Assembly: GCF_002778315.1 (NCBI RefSeq)
Contig: NZ_NESA01000019.1
Location: 1 to 42,243 of the forward strand
Reading direction: 5' to 3'
DNA: 42,243 nucleotides
DNA from: Limnohabitans sp. JirII-31
GTDB taxonomy: Bacteria; Pseudomonadota; Gammaproteobacteria; Burkholderiales; Burkholderiaceae_C
This document shows positions 1 to 7,887 of the stretch, one piece after another; within the stretch, counting starts at the first letter, position 1; each line of letters opens with the position of its first letter. The notes under the pieces are model-generated. The model had not been told where the DNA came from, did no database searches, and saw only the letters and a list, made by a program, of their open reading frames with translations. Made by a program: the position numbers and the translations under genes.

Positions 1-76
1 ATTCGCCACGATGCTCTTGCAACATGCGAACAGCGCGTTCGCGCACTTCGGGGGAAAAACGATTTGATTTGCTCAT
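1..76 (-). CDS. IS3-family transposase OrfA, N-terminal fragment
   Basis: ATG at 76. The 25 visible codons read MSKSNRFSPEVRERAVRMLQ and continue EHRGE before the window ends. This is the characteristic start of the helix-turn-helix OrfA protein (HTH_Tnp_1 type) of IS3-family elements, which binds the terminal repeats and is fused to the DDE transposase OrfB by programmed frameshifting. The start lies about 50 bases inside the terminal repeat, as usual for this family, and a GGAG-like sequence precedes it. Whether the element is intact cannot be seen. Confidence 0.8.
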   Translation of the reverse strand, partial: MSKSNRFSPEVRERAVRMLQEHRGE

Positions 77-126
77 AGCTCCATCTTCTCAAAGGTTGGA
101 GCCTCCTCAAAACACGGGGCGATTCA
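1..126 (-). mobile_element. End of an IS3-family insertion sequence (partial)
   Basis: Read on the minus strand from 126, the element opens with TGAATCGCCCCGTGTT, a TG-starting terminal inverted repeat of the kind that borders many IS3-family elements in beta-proteobacteria. It is followed after about 50 bases by a transposase OrfA start. The TPR/glycosyltransferase reading frame is perfect up to this point and then turns into IS sequence, which fixes the boundary at about 126. The rest of the element, its other inverted repeat and the target duplication lie outside the window. The IS3 assignment rests on the OrfA N-terminus; the subgroup is not determined. Confidence 0.8.
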
Positions 127-1724
127 CTGTCTTCTCTGTCCAACAACCAGCGCCAATCGGGGGTGTAGGGCAGCAACACCCAAGTCGGCTTGCCCAAAGC
201 ACCTGACAGATGCGCCACGCTGGTGTCCACACTGATTACCACGTCCATCAGCTCACACAAGGCCGCCGTGTCTGCAAAGTCTTTGAGTTCATCGCTGAAG
301 TGTTGGATCGGTGATTGCCTGAGTGCGTGTTCGTCCACTTCCCGGATTTCTTTTTGCAGGCACACATACTCAAAACCATCCGGCAAATACGGTAGTAGCT
401 CATTCAGCCTGAGGCTGCGGTTGCGGTCGTTCTTATGTCCTGTGCTACCGCTCCACACCAAGCTAATACGTGGCTTGGTTTTGGGGCCAAGTTTGGCCTG
501 CCACTGCGCGACTTTGGCGTTGTCGCTGCGCAGGTAGGACTCTGGTGAAGGAATGGTGGAGAGCGTTGTTTTGAACGCCAAGGGCAAAGACATCAAAGGA
601 CAGTGGTAGTCAAAGGCAGGCAGTGCTTGTCCCTTCGCGACCCACTCGTCAACACCTTCCAAGCTTTGTAGCAACGGCAACAAAGCAGCAGGGGTTTCCA
701 TCACCACACGGGCACCCAATGCCTTGACCTGTTTGGCGTATCGGCAAAACTGGATGGTGTCACCCAACCCCTGTTCGCTGCACAGCAAGATGGTTCGACC
801 CCTTAAAGATTCAACACCCAGCCACAAGGGTTGAGAGAAGTTAGGAAGTTTGAAACCTAAACCTCCGTTCCTCCACCGCCACTCATACAACTTCCAGCCG
901 GTTTCAAATTCACCACAAAGCAACAGTGCGAGTGATTTATTCCAATGCGCGTCAGCCAAGTCCGGCTTGAGACTGATGGCTTTCTCATAGCTGGCAAATG
1001 CAGGTTCTAACAGTCTCAGTTCTTGCTGAACCAATCTACAGTGGGCAATGGCTTGTGCGTCATTCGGTTGGATGGCAATAGCCTTTTCACAGCTGGCCAA
1101 TGCAGCTTCCAGCTGACCGAGACTTGTGAGCGCAACACCACGGTTGGCGTGAGCCTGGGCATAGTCGGACTTGAGGTTGATGGCTTGGTCGTAACTGGCC
1201 ACAGCAGCTTCGAGTTGTTTGAGTTCTGTGAGTGCGTTGCCACGGTTGAAATGAGCCTCTGCATGGCCGGGCTTGATATGGATGGCTGCCTCGAAACTCT
1301 TGAGCGCTTCGTCGAGTCTGCCCAGTCTTTGTAGCGCGATGGCGCGATTGGTGTAGGCGTTGGCATGGCGTGGATTCAAACGGATGGCCATGTTGCAATG
1401 TGTAATAGCTTGTTCATATTGCGCATCGTCTTTCAACGCATTGCCTAAATTGCTGTGCAAATCGGCGTGGTCCGAATTGATTGCCAAGGCTTTTCTCAAA
1501 AACGCAATCGATCTTGTTGGTTCTCGAAGTTGCCGCAAGACAATGCCGCACAGATGCAAGGCATCAAAATAATTTGGATCATCTTTGAGTAAGTCTTCAA
1601 GAATTGATTTGGCTTGGACCAATTGGCTATGCTGAAACGCAGTCAGTCCAGCGATGAATTTTTTCGCGTTCTCATGCGTCGGTGTCGATGGAGACACCTT
1701 TGTCAACGGTTTGGACTTGGGCAT
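127..1724 (-). pseudogene. TPR-repeat glycosyltransferase-like protein, cut by IS insertion
   Basis: The frame is open from ATG 1724 to the IS boundary, about 532 codons. Residues about 20-270 are tandem tetratricopeptide repeats (for example HANAYTNRAIALQRLGRLDE and AEAHFNRGNALTELKQLEAA). The second half carries hallmarks of the TPR plus GT9/OGT-like proteins common in Burkholderiales: WKLYEWRW, EQGLGDTIQFCRYA, ISLVWSGSTGHKND and VDTSVAHLSGALGKPTWVLL, ending PDWRWLLDREDS exactly where the IS starts. The family normally continues some tens of residues more, so the C-terminus is lost or replaced by IS codons; read into the IS the frame stays open to the window edge. The family is linked to protein or surface glycosylation, but substrate is unknown. 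No strong ribosome site precedes ATG 1724. It follows the tautomerase gene by 58 bp on the same strand. Confidence 0.8.
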
Positions 1725-1782
1725 GGGCTTGTGATGCGCAATAAATTGGCGTGGTGGCGCTTGGGTGCTAAGCAGCGTTTGT

Positions 1783-2355
1783 TCAATTCCCTGCCGCTAT
1801 TTTCGCCAACAGAACACCCAAGTCGTTCCACACGTCTTGCCGCTCAATCTTGCCGTCGACCACCTCGAAGCGGTCGATGAAGCGGATGCCTTCAAAGCTG
1901 TGGCCGTTGTGGAACACGCCGCTCAAGCAGCCGCTGGCGTACACCACCGCACCGTCGCCGCGCCACGACTCGTCGAGGTGTTCAACGGTTTTGGTGATCG
2001 ATTGGTAGCGCGGGCGTGACCACGCGACCAACTCTTGCAAGGTGTGCATCTGCACCTTGTCGGGAAACGTCATGGCAAAGTTGGCGCTCAGGTGGGTGGC
2101 GGCCAAGTCCAAGTTGCGCTCGCCCAGGGCATTCAAAAACGCCATCACCACCTCGCTGGCCACAGGGCGTGCTGCCCCCCCGCCGGTGAACACCTTGCCG
2201 TCGCGCTGGTAGGTGCTGACCTCTTGAATGAACACGGTGGTGCCTGCGTCCGCTGCGGCAATCACCGAACGCGCGGTCACAGCTAAGCGTTGCACCAAAC
2301 GGTGTTGCACCTCGGGTGCGTAACCGGGCAGCAGGGTGACAGAGATGACGGGCAT
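1783..2355 (-). CDS. Tautomerase (4-OT-like) fused to an NTF2/SnoaL-like domain
   Basis: 190 codons starting MPVISVTLLPGYAPE. ATG 2355 is chosen because CAAGGAG sits 5-6 bases upstream and because a tautomerase needs Pro as residue 2, the catalytic base after Met removal. Residues 2-65 resemble the 4-oxalocrotonate tautomerase fold, a beta strand then the helix HRLVQRLAVTARSVIAAADA then VFIQEV, and close with GGGAARP. Residues about 70-188 look like a SnoaL/NTF2 alpha+beta cone: a helix with MAFLNALGERNLDLAATHLS and later strands FEGIRFIDRFEVVDGKIERQ. Such NTF2-like domains host ketosteroid-isomerase-type or polyketide-cyclase chemistry. The gene is divergent from the DapA-like gene with 103 bp between starts. 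The fusion implies two isomerase-like steps on one substrate; the substrate is unknown. A longer in-frame extension upstream lies antisense to the DapA-like gene and is rejected. Confidence 0.75.
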   Translation of the reverse strand: MPVISVTLLPGYAPEVQHRLVQRLAVTARSVIAAADAGTTVFIQEVSTYQRDGKVFTGGGAARPVASEVVMAFLNALGERNLDLAATHLSANFAMTFPDKVQMHTLQELVAWSRPRYQSITKTVEHLDESWRGDGAVVYASGCLSGVFHNGHSFEGIRFIDRFEVVDGKIERQDVWNDLGVLLAKIAAGN

Positions 2356-2458
2356 GAAGGCTCCTTGAAAGGCGAGTGCGAAGTGCGAAAAGTGTCGCAT
2401 GAATGACCTGCTCAAAAGCCCAGAGGGTGCGAGCATGCGCCCAAGGAGTGAGACTGCG

Positions 2459-3391
2459 ATGAATGCATTGAACCGATCCGCCACCGGCGTGTACCTGATC
2501 ACCGTGACCCCCTTCACCGACAGCGGTGAACTGGACTTGGTCAGCACCGACCGCATGGTGGACTTTTTGTTGGAAACCGGCGTGACGGGCCTGACAGTGT
2601 TGGGCATCATGGGCGAGGCGCCCAAGCTCACGGCGCAAGAGTCGCGCACCTTCGTCAAGCAGGTGTTGTCGCGTGTGGCGGGGCGCGTGCCCGTGGTGGT
2701 GGGTGCATCGGCTGCCGGTTTTGCGCCCATGCGCGAACTGACCGAAAGCGTGATGGACATGGGTGCTGCGGGCGTCATGGTGGCGCCACCCGGCACGGTC
2801 AAAACCAATGAGCAGATCGTGGCGTACTTCGACATGGTCAACGAAACGCTGGGCCCCAAGGTGCCTTGGGTGCTGCAAGACCACCCGGTGGCCACGGGCG
2901 TGCAAATGTCGCCCGATGTGATTTTGAAAATCCTCAAGAACTCGCCCCAGTGCGTGATGCTCAAACACGAAGACTGCCCCGGCTTGGCCAAGCTCTCGGC
3001 CATTCGGGCGGCGAGCGATCGGGGTGAGCTCGAGCGCGTGTCCATCCTCACGGGCAATGGCGGCGGCTTGTTCTTGCCCGAAGAGCTCACGCGCGGTGCC
3101 GATGGCGCGATGACCGGCTTTGCCTATCCCGAGATGATGGTGGATGTGTGTCGTGCGCACGCCAGCGGCGATGTGGAGCGCGCGCACGACCTCTTTGACG
3201 CTTACCTGCCGCTGGCGCGCTATGAGCAACAAGCCGGTGTGGGCCTGGCGGTGCGCAAACACATCTTTGCGCAGCGCGGCATCATTGCTTCAGCGGCGGT
3301 GCGCAAGCCTGGGCCCAAACTCTCTGCGGCCGATGTGGCCGATATTGCGCGCTTGACTGAGCGGCAACAACGTCGTCTCGCGACGCTCTGA
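2459..3391 (+). CDS. Dihydrodipicolinate synthase/N-acetylneuraminate lyase superfamily protein
   Basis: 310 codons. ATG 2459 is preferred over an in-frame ATG at 2399 because AAGGAG lies 10 bases before it and the family N-terminus (GVYLITVTPFTDSGELD) follows directly. The class I aldolase TIM barrel is recognisable: GIMGE (residues 49-53) is the substrate carboxylate loop and Lys169 in VMLKHED is the expected Schiff-base lysine. The catalytic Tyr of true DapA (motif YNVP) is replaced: the site reads QDHP (140-143). With the catabolic neighbours this argues for a 2-oxo-acid aldolase, lyase or dehydratase rather than lysine biosynthesis. The stop abuts the convergent Bug receptor stop at 3392. 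Substrate not assignable. Confidence 0.85.
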   Translation: MNALNRSATGVYLITVTPFTDSGELDLVSTDRMVDFLLETGVTGLTVLGIMGEAPKLTAQESRTFVKQVLSRVAGRVPVVVGASAAGFAPMRELTESVMDMGAAGVMVAPPGTVKTNEQIVAYFDMVNETLGPKVPWVLQDHPVATGVQMSPDVILKILKNSPQCVMLKHEDCPGLAKLSAIRAASDRGELERVSILTGNGGGLFLPEELTRGADGAMTGFAYPEMMVDVCRAHASGDVERAHDLFDAYLPLARYEQQAGVGLAVRKHIFAQRGIIASAAVRKPGPKLSAADVADIARLTERQQRRLATL

Positions 3392-4420
3392 TCACTCCGA
3401 CTTGATGCCCGCCGCCTTGATGATGGCCGCATTGGCGACCATCTCTTCGCGGATCATGGCGTCAAACTGCTCGGGGCTCATGGGCAAAGGCTCGGCGCCC
3501 AGGCTGGCCAAACGCTCTTTGACTTCGTTGGACTGCAAGGCTTTGAGCGACAGCTGGTTGAGCCGTTGCACCACATCACGCGGTGTTTTGGCGGGCACCA
3601 ACATGCCGGTCCAGAACAGATAGTCGGCCTTGGCCACACCTGACTCGGCCAGCGTGGGCACATCGGGCAACTGGGCTGAGCGCTTGGGCGTGCCCACCGC
3701 CAAGGCTTGCAATTTGCCGGCCTTGATCATGGGCAGCGCCGACACCAAGGGCGCAAAGAAATAGTCCACGCGCCCGGTCATGGTTTCGGTGATGGCTTCG
3801 GGCGAGCCTTTGTAGGGCACGTGCACGGCGTCAATGCCGGTGGCCAACTTGAACTTTTCAGCGCTCATGTAGGTGGCGCTGCCCAAGCCCACCGAGGCGT
3901 AGTTGAGTTGGCCAGGTTTGTCTTTGGCAGCGTTGATCACGTCTTGCACGCTCTTGTAGCCCTTGGCGGGCGAGACCACCATCACATTGGGCACGATGGC
4001 CAGGGGGGTGATGGCCGAGAAATCTTTCAAGGGGTCGTAGGCCACTTTGTTGATCAAGGGCAGCACCGTGTGCGCACTGGTGTAGACCAGCACCGTGTGG
4101 CCATCGGCAGGTGCGCCCAGCAGCGCTTGAATGCCCAGCGTGCCAGCCGCACCGGCTTTGTTTTCCACCACCACCGACACGCCCAACTCAGTTTGCAGCC
4201 GCTCGGCCACCGAGCGCGCCACGATGTCAGACGCGCTGCCTGCCGTTGCGCCTGAGATCAGCTTGATGGGGCGGTTGGGATAGGTTTGTGCCTGTGCCCC
4301 AAAAGGCACCAGACAGACCGCGCTCAACACCGCCAGTGCGGCGCGTCGCGTGGTCGATGCGTGGGCCCCCAAGGGGCGCTGCAAGGCAGTGGACTTCAAC
4401 GAGGTCTTGGCTGTGGGCAT
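3392..4420 (-). CDS. Bug-family tripartite tricarboxylate transporter substrate-binding protein
   Basis: 342 codons from ATG 4420, chosen because CAGGAG lies six bases upstream; a 19-codon upstream extension is low-complexity. The N-terminus has an Arg-Arg pair, a hydrophobic stretch (AALAVLSAVCLVPF) and an AQA cleavage site, followed by the family signature YPNRPIKLISGATAGSASDI that begins nearly all Bug receptors. Later family blocks are ENKAGAAGTLG, ADGHTVLVYTSA, VPYKGSPEAI and VPTLAESG. These periplasmic Venus-flytrap proteins bind carboxylates or small polar ligands and usually serve TctAB permeases, which are absent here. It is probably the last gene of the minus-strand operon aldo/keto reductase - hydrolase - Bug, 53 bp after the hydrolase, so its ligand may be the substrate of that pathway. 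Confidence 0.9.
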   Translation of the reverse strand: MPTAKTSLKSTALQRPLGAHASTTRRAALAVLSAVCLVPFGAQAQTYPNRPIKLISGATAGSASDIVARSVAERLQTELGVSVVVENKAGAAGTLGIQALLGAPADGHTVLVYTSAHTVLPLINKVAYDPLKDFSAITPLAIVPNVMVVSPAKGYKSVQDVINAAKDKPGQLNYASVGLGSATYMSAEKFKLATGIDAVHVPYKGSPEAITETMTGRVDYFFAPLVSALPMIKAGKLQALAVGTPKRSAQLPDVPTLAESGVAKADYLFWTGMLVPAKTPRDVVQRLNQLSLKALQSNEVKERLASLGAEPLPMSPEQFDAMIREEMVANAAIIKAAGIKSE

Positions 4421-4473
4421 GGTGGCTCCTGATGTGTGTGTGGATATGTGGGTGTGTGGCGTGTGCGGGGCAC

Positions 4474-5550
4474 TCAAATGCGCGGCATGCCCAGTTGCTC
4501 AGCCATCCAGTCGGCGGTGCGGTGGCGGTAGCGGTAGGGGCGGTTGTTGGCGATGTGGTTGCCGTCTTCGACGATCAGCAACTCCACCGGCCCCGAGGCT
4601 TCTTGCGCCATCCGCTGTGTGTCTTGCCAGGGAATGATGCGGTCCAACTTGCCAGTGACCAAAAACAGCGGACATTCAATCTGTTGGGCCACGCCGTTTT
4701 TCATGGTCAAGTTGCGGCTGTATTCCTTCGCCTCAGCCTGCGTGGCCAAGTGGCTGCGCACGCGAAAGGCTTCACGCGTCAAATCTGGCAAAGCATCCCA
4801 GGTGTCGCTGAAGTCATAGGGCCCGGCCAAGCCAATGCAGGCCTTGAGGCGTTTTTCAAACGCTGCGGCACGCGGTGCGTAGTAACCGCCCAGGCTCACG
4901 CCCCACAGACCAATGCGGGTGCTGTCCACCTCGGGGCAGGTGAGCACCCAGTCGACCATGGCTTTGACGGGCACCTCGTAGTCACCACGGATCGGGAAGT
5001 CGTATTCGGCCTCGCCTTGGCCAGGGCCGTCCACCATCAAGGTGGCGATGCCGCGCGCGAGAAACGGTTGCTCATAGGCTTCGAGTTCTTCTTTGGCAGA
5101 GTCCAGGCCCGGCACCATGATCAACACCGGTGGTTTGACGGCGCCCGCAGGCAACCTCAAGAAGCCCGCCAAATGGCCGGTCTCATACGGAATCTCCACG
5201 CGCTTAGCGGGTGGACGCATGTGCGGCAGCGCCAACTGCTTGCAGGCCACGGCCTTCATGTGGGCGGCGCGCATTTCGTCAATGTCATGCACCGACACAA
5301 ACTTGGCAAAGTGGTAGTAGACCGCGGCACGCGACAGGTGTTCGCTGGCGCTGAGTTTGTAGCCATCGGCCAACGCCTCGTGGCCCAGAGCTTCGTGCAC
5401 TTCGGCGCGTTTGCACCAGGCGCTGGTCCAGTCTTCCCAGCGCTCAATGCCACGGGTGACTTCTTGAAAGTCGGTCAGTAACACGCCGTTCGACACAAAC
5501 CGGGGGGCCCAATGTGAAATGGCCGATTCAACGCGGGGATCTTTGCTCAT
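4474..5550 (-). CDS. Alpha/beta hydrolase, 2,6-dihydroxypseudooxynicotine-hydrolase-like
   Basis: 358 codons, ATG 5550 with AGAGG four bases before it. An N-terminal helical part (1-115, rich in Trp and His) precedes an alpha/beta hydrolase core. Visible catalytic elements are Ser219 in GVSLGG, Asp303 in GKLDRIIP and His332 in DGNHIANN, a complete triad, plus VPGLDSAKEE and VDGPGQGE near the oxyanion region. Length and layout match the DUF1100/FrsA-like group that contains DHPON hydrolase, which cleaves a C-C bond in nicotine breakdown; other members are esterases. I infer a catabolic hydrolase, not the nicotine enzyme itself. It sits between the aldo/keto reductase (39 bp upstream) and the Bug receptor. 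Confidence 0.85.
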   Translation of the reverse strand: MSKDPRVESAISHWAPRFVSNGVLLTDFQEVTRGIERWEDWTSAWCKRAEVHEALGHEALADGYKLSASEHLSRAAVYYHFAKFVSVHDIDEMRAAHMKAVACKQLALPHMRPPAKRVEIPYETGHLAGFLRLPAGAVKPPVLIMVPGLDSAKEELEAYEQPFLARGIATLMVDGPGQGEAEYDFPIRGDYEVPVKAMVDWVLTCPEVDSTRIGLWGVSLGGYYAPRAAAFEKRLKACIGLAGPYDFSDTWDALPDLTREAFRVRSHLATQAEAKEYSRNLTMKNGVAQQIECPLFLVTGKLDRIIPWQDTQRMAQEASGPVELLIVEDGNHIANNRPYRYRHRTADWMAEQLGMPRI

Positions 5551-5589
5551 GGTGCCTCTGTAAAAAGTAGGTGTGATGAAAGAAAAAAC

Positions 5590-6573
5590 TCAAATGCCCA
5601 AGCCCGCCAGCATGGCGCGTGGGTAACGCTCGCCAGCCCGCGACTCGGGGGTGAAGATGGCTTCCAACTCTGCGCTGTCGTCGGCGCTCAAGGTGAAGCC
5701 CGCCGCAGCCACGCTTTGTTCCAAGTACGTCACGCGCTGAGTGCCGGTGATGGGCACGATGTCGTCACCTTGCGCCACTGTCCAGGCCATGGCCAGTTGC
5801 GCGGTGGTCAGCCCCAAGCGGTCGGCAATGGTTTGCATGCGCGCCACCAGCGTGAGGTTGTGGGCCAGGTTGTCGCCATGAAAGCGCGGGTGAATGCGGC
5901 GTCGGTCTTTGGGGTCTAAGTCGTCAAAGCTTTGGATGCCGCCTGTCAACAAACCACGCCCCAAAGGCGAGTACCCCACAAACGCGATATTGAGTTGGCG
6001 GCACAGCTCAATCATCTCAATCTCGGTGTCGCGATACCACAGCGAGAACTCGGTTTGCAGCGCGGTCATGGGGTGCACACGGTGGGCGCGCTGGAGGGTA
6101 TCCACGCCTGCTTCGCAGATCCCTAAGTAGCGCACCTTGCCTTGCTCGACCAAGCGCGACATGGCGCCTACGGTGTCTTCAATCGGTGTGTTGGGGTCCA
6201 CGCGGTGCAGGTAGTACAGGTCAATGCAGTCGGTACCCAAGCGTTTTAGGCTGGCTTCGCAACACGAGATCACGTATTCGGGGCGGGCGTTGGTGGCTTT
6301 GCTGCCGTCGGGCAGGGTGATGTTGCCAAACTTGCTGGCCACCACGGCTTGGTGGCGTTGGGCGCCCAAGGCCTGGCGCAGCCATTCTTCGTGCAGCCCA
6401 TCCCAGTAGGCGTCAGAGCTGTCGAAGAAATTCATGCCTAGCTCCAGCGCCCGATGGACCAGTTGCTTGAATTCGTTCAGGCCGTGTTCGCTGAAGTCTT
6501 GAAAGCCCATGCTGTGGCCTAAGCCCATGGCCGAAACCTCTAGGCTGGATGCACCGAGGCGTTTGCGTTTCAT
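5590..6573 (-). CDS. Aldo/keto reductase
   Basis: 327 codons. ATG 6573 is supported by GGGAG eight bases upstream and by the family start MKRKRLGASSLEVSAMGLG. It is an (alpha/beta)8 NADPH-dependent carbonyl reductase with the catalytic tetrad visible as Asp51 and Tyr56 (FFDSSDAY), Lys81 (VASKFGN) and His123 (YYLHRVD). The stretch YSPLGRGLLTGGI is typical of the YajO/AKR11-13-like open-chain carbonyl reductases. First gene of the minus-strand operon with the hydrolase and Bug receptor, divergent from the LysR gene, which is its likely regulator. Substrate unknown. Confidence 0.92.
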   Translation of the reverse strand: MKRKRLGASSLEVSAMGLGHSMGFQDFSEHGLNEFKQLVHRALELGMNFFDSSDAYWDGLHEEWLRQALGAQRHQAVVASKFGNITLPDGSKATNARPEYVISCCEASLKRLGTDCIDLYYLHRVDPNTPIEDTVGAMSRLVEQGKVRYLGICEAGVDTLQRAHRVHPMTALQTEFSLWYRDTEIEMIELCRQLNIAFVGYSPLGRGLLTGGIQSFDDLDPKDRRRIHPRFHGDNLAHNLTLVARMQTIADRLGLTTAQLAMAWTVAQGDDIVPITGTQRVTYLEQSVAAAGFTLSADDSAELEAIFTPESRAGERYPRAMLAGLGI

Positions 6574-6642
6574 CGCTTGGTCTCCCTTGTTGTGGGCGCA
6601 GTGTAGGGAAAATAAAGCATGTCGAATAATAATTGTTGCTTG

Positions 6643-6655
6643 GGTTACGATAACC
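6643..6655. promoter_or_regulatory. Candidate LysR operator between the divergent genes
   Basis: GGTTACGATAACC is a perfect 5-bp inverted repeat with a 3-base centre, flanked by further partial symmetry (TTG to the left, CAA to the right). It lies about 60 bp before the LysR start and 70 bp before the aldo/keto reductase start, the normal place for an LTTR autoregulatory and activation site. Functional assignment is inference. Confidence 0.4.
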
Positions 6656-6714
6656 AAATCGCATAGTCAACAGTGCTTCTGCCACTGCGCCATGCCTACC
6701 CATCCTGATGCCTC

Positions 6715-7656
6715 ATGAACCTGCAACAACTGCGTTACCTGACGGAAATCGTTGAGCAAGACCTCAACCTGACCAAGGCGGCGCAATCGCTGCACACCTC
6801 GCAGCCCGGGGTGAGTCGGCAAATTCGTTTGTTAGAAGAAGAGCTGGGCGTAGACCTGTTGGTGCGCCAAGGCAACCGCATTGCTGCGCTCACCGAGCCG
6901 GGACGCAGTGCGCTCGAGATTGCGCGTCGCGTCTTGCGTGACATCGACAACCTGCGCAGTGTGGGCGCGGATGCTGCCAACGAAACCCAGGGCAACCTGG
7001 TGATCGCCACCACCCACGCGCATGCGCGCTATTTGCTGATTCCGGTGGTGCGACGCTTCCAACTCAAATACCCCGAGGTGCGTTTGAGTTTGCGCCAAGG
7101 CAACCCCGACCAAATCGTGCAATGGGTCAGTGCCGGTGAGGCTGACATGGGCGTGTGCACCGCACCGACCATCGCAACGCCGGAGTTGGCGCGCTTGCCT
7201 TGGTACCAAATCAGCCGTTGCGTGTTGGTGCCCGAGCGCCACCCTTTGCTACAAAAAAAACGCATCAGCTTGAAGGACTTGTCGCATTACCCCATGATCA
7301 ACCTCGACAAATCGTTTGCCGGTGGCGTGGCGGTGATGAGTGCGTTCGACGCTCAAAAAATTCAACCCAACGTGGTGCTCAGCGCCACCGATGCCGATGT
7401 GATCAAGGCCTTTGTGGCCTCGGGCATGGGCATTGCCACCTTGCCCGAGATTGCCTTTGATGCCAAGCGCGATACGGGGCTCCAAAGTATTCAAGCTCGT
7501 CACTTGTTTTCCCCGTCCGCCAGTTATGTGTGGTTGCATCGCCAGCAACACCTGCGCGGCTTCACGTCCGAATTCATCCGTATGCTGTGTGCCGATTGGA
7601 CAAGGCCTAAGATCGACCTTGCGCTTCGCACCCCTGACTCAAGCTTCACACCATGA
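6715..7656 (+). CDS. LysR-family transcriptional regulator, CysB-like
   Basis: 313 codons starting MNLQQLRYLTEIVEQDLNLT. Residues 1-62 form the winged helix-turn-helix (TKAAQSLHTSQPGVSRQIRL, then LGVDLLVRQGNRIAALTEPG). The long linker and effector domain (GNLVIATTHAHARYLLIPVV, QWVSAGEADMGVCTA, DADVIKAFVASGMGIATLPE) resemble the CysB/Cbl branch, whose ligands are N-acetylserine or sulfur metabolites. CysB-like proteins in Comamonadaceae also regulate other pathways. Its divergent position suggests control of the aldo/keto reductase - hydrolase - Bug operon. The stop overlaps slyX by 4 bp, so the two are co-translated. Confidence 0.92.
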   Translation: MNLQQLRYLTEIVEQDLNLTKAAQSLHTSQPGVSRQIRLLEEELGVDLLVRQGNRIAALTEPGRSALEIARRVLRDIDNLRSVGADAANETQGNLVIATTHAHARYLLIPVVRRFQLKYPEVRLSLRQGNPDQIVQWVSAGEADMGVCTAPTIATPELARLPWYQISRCVLVPERHPLLQKKRISLKDLSHYPMINLDKSFAGGVAVMSAFDAQKIQPNVVLSATDADVIKAFVASGMGIATLPEIAFDAKRDTGLQSIQARHLFSPSASYVWLHRQQHLRGFTSEFIRMLCADWTRPKIDLALRTPDSSFTP

Positions 7657-7868
7657 CCCCTCACGACATTGACCAACGGCTGACCGATTTGGAAATCAAG
7701 GCCAGCTTCACCGAAGACCTGGTGGAGCAACTCAACCAAGTGATTTACCAGCAGCAGCAACACATCGATGCTTTGTTACGCGAGGTGTCGCAGTTGCGTC
7801 AACAGATGCCAGAGGGCGGGGGCGGGCAGTCGCGCAATTTGCGCGATGAGTTACCGCCGCATTACTGA
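7653..7868 (+). CDS. slyX: SlyX family protein
   Basis: 71 codons beginning MTPHDIDQRLTDLEIKASFT. The middle is a heptad-rich coiled coil (EDLVEQLNQVIYQQQQHIDA), followed by a Gly-rich spacer and the terminal motif DELPPHY, in which PPHY is the usual SlyX ending. Biochemical function is unknown. ATG overlaps the LysR stop (ATGA), indicating translational coupling; it ends 19 bp from the convergent lipocalin stop. Confidence 0.9.
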   Translation: MTPHDIDQRLTDLEIKASFTEDLVEQLNQVIYQQQQHIDALLREVSQLRQQMPEGGGGQSRNLRDELPPHY

Positions 7869-7887
7869 AGCATGGGCCCCGGGCGAC

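Noticed and set aside
1783..3262. Long minus-strand frames (435 and 426 codons) across the DapA-like gene
   Set aside because: Only the last 190 codons of the first look like a protein family and have a ribosome site; the rest is antisense to a well-recognised plus-strand gene.
4288..5481. 397-codon plus-strand ORF opposite the alpha/beta hydrolase
   Set aside because: The composition (His, Gly, Arg, Val rich, no fold motifs) is typical of antisense of GC-rich genes, and the minus strand carries a complete catalytic triad.
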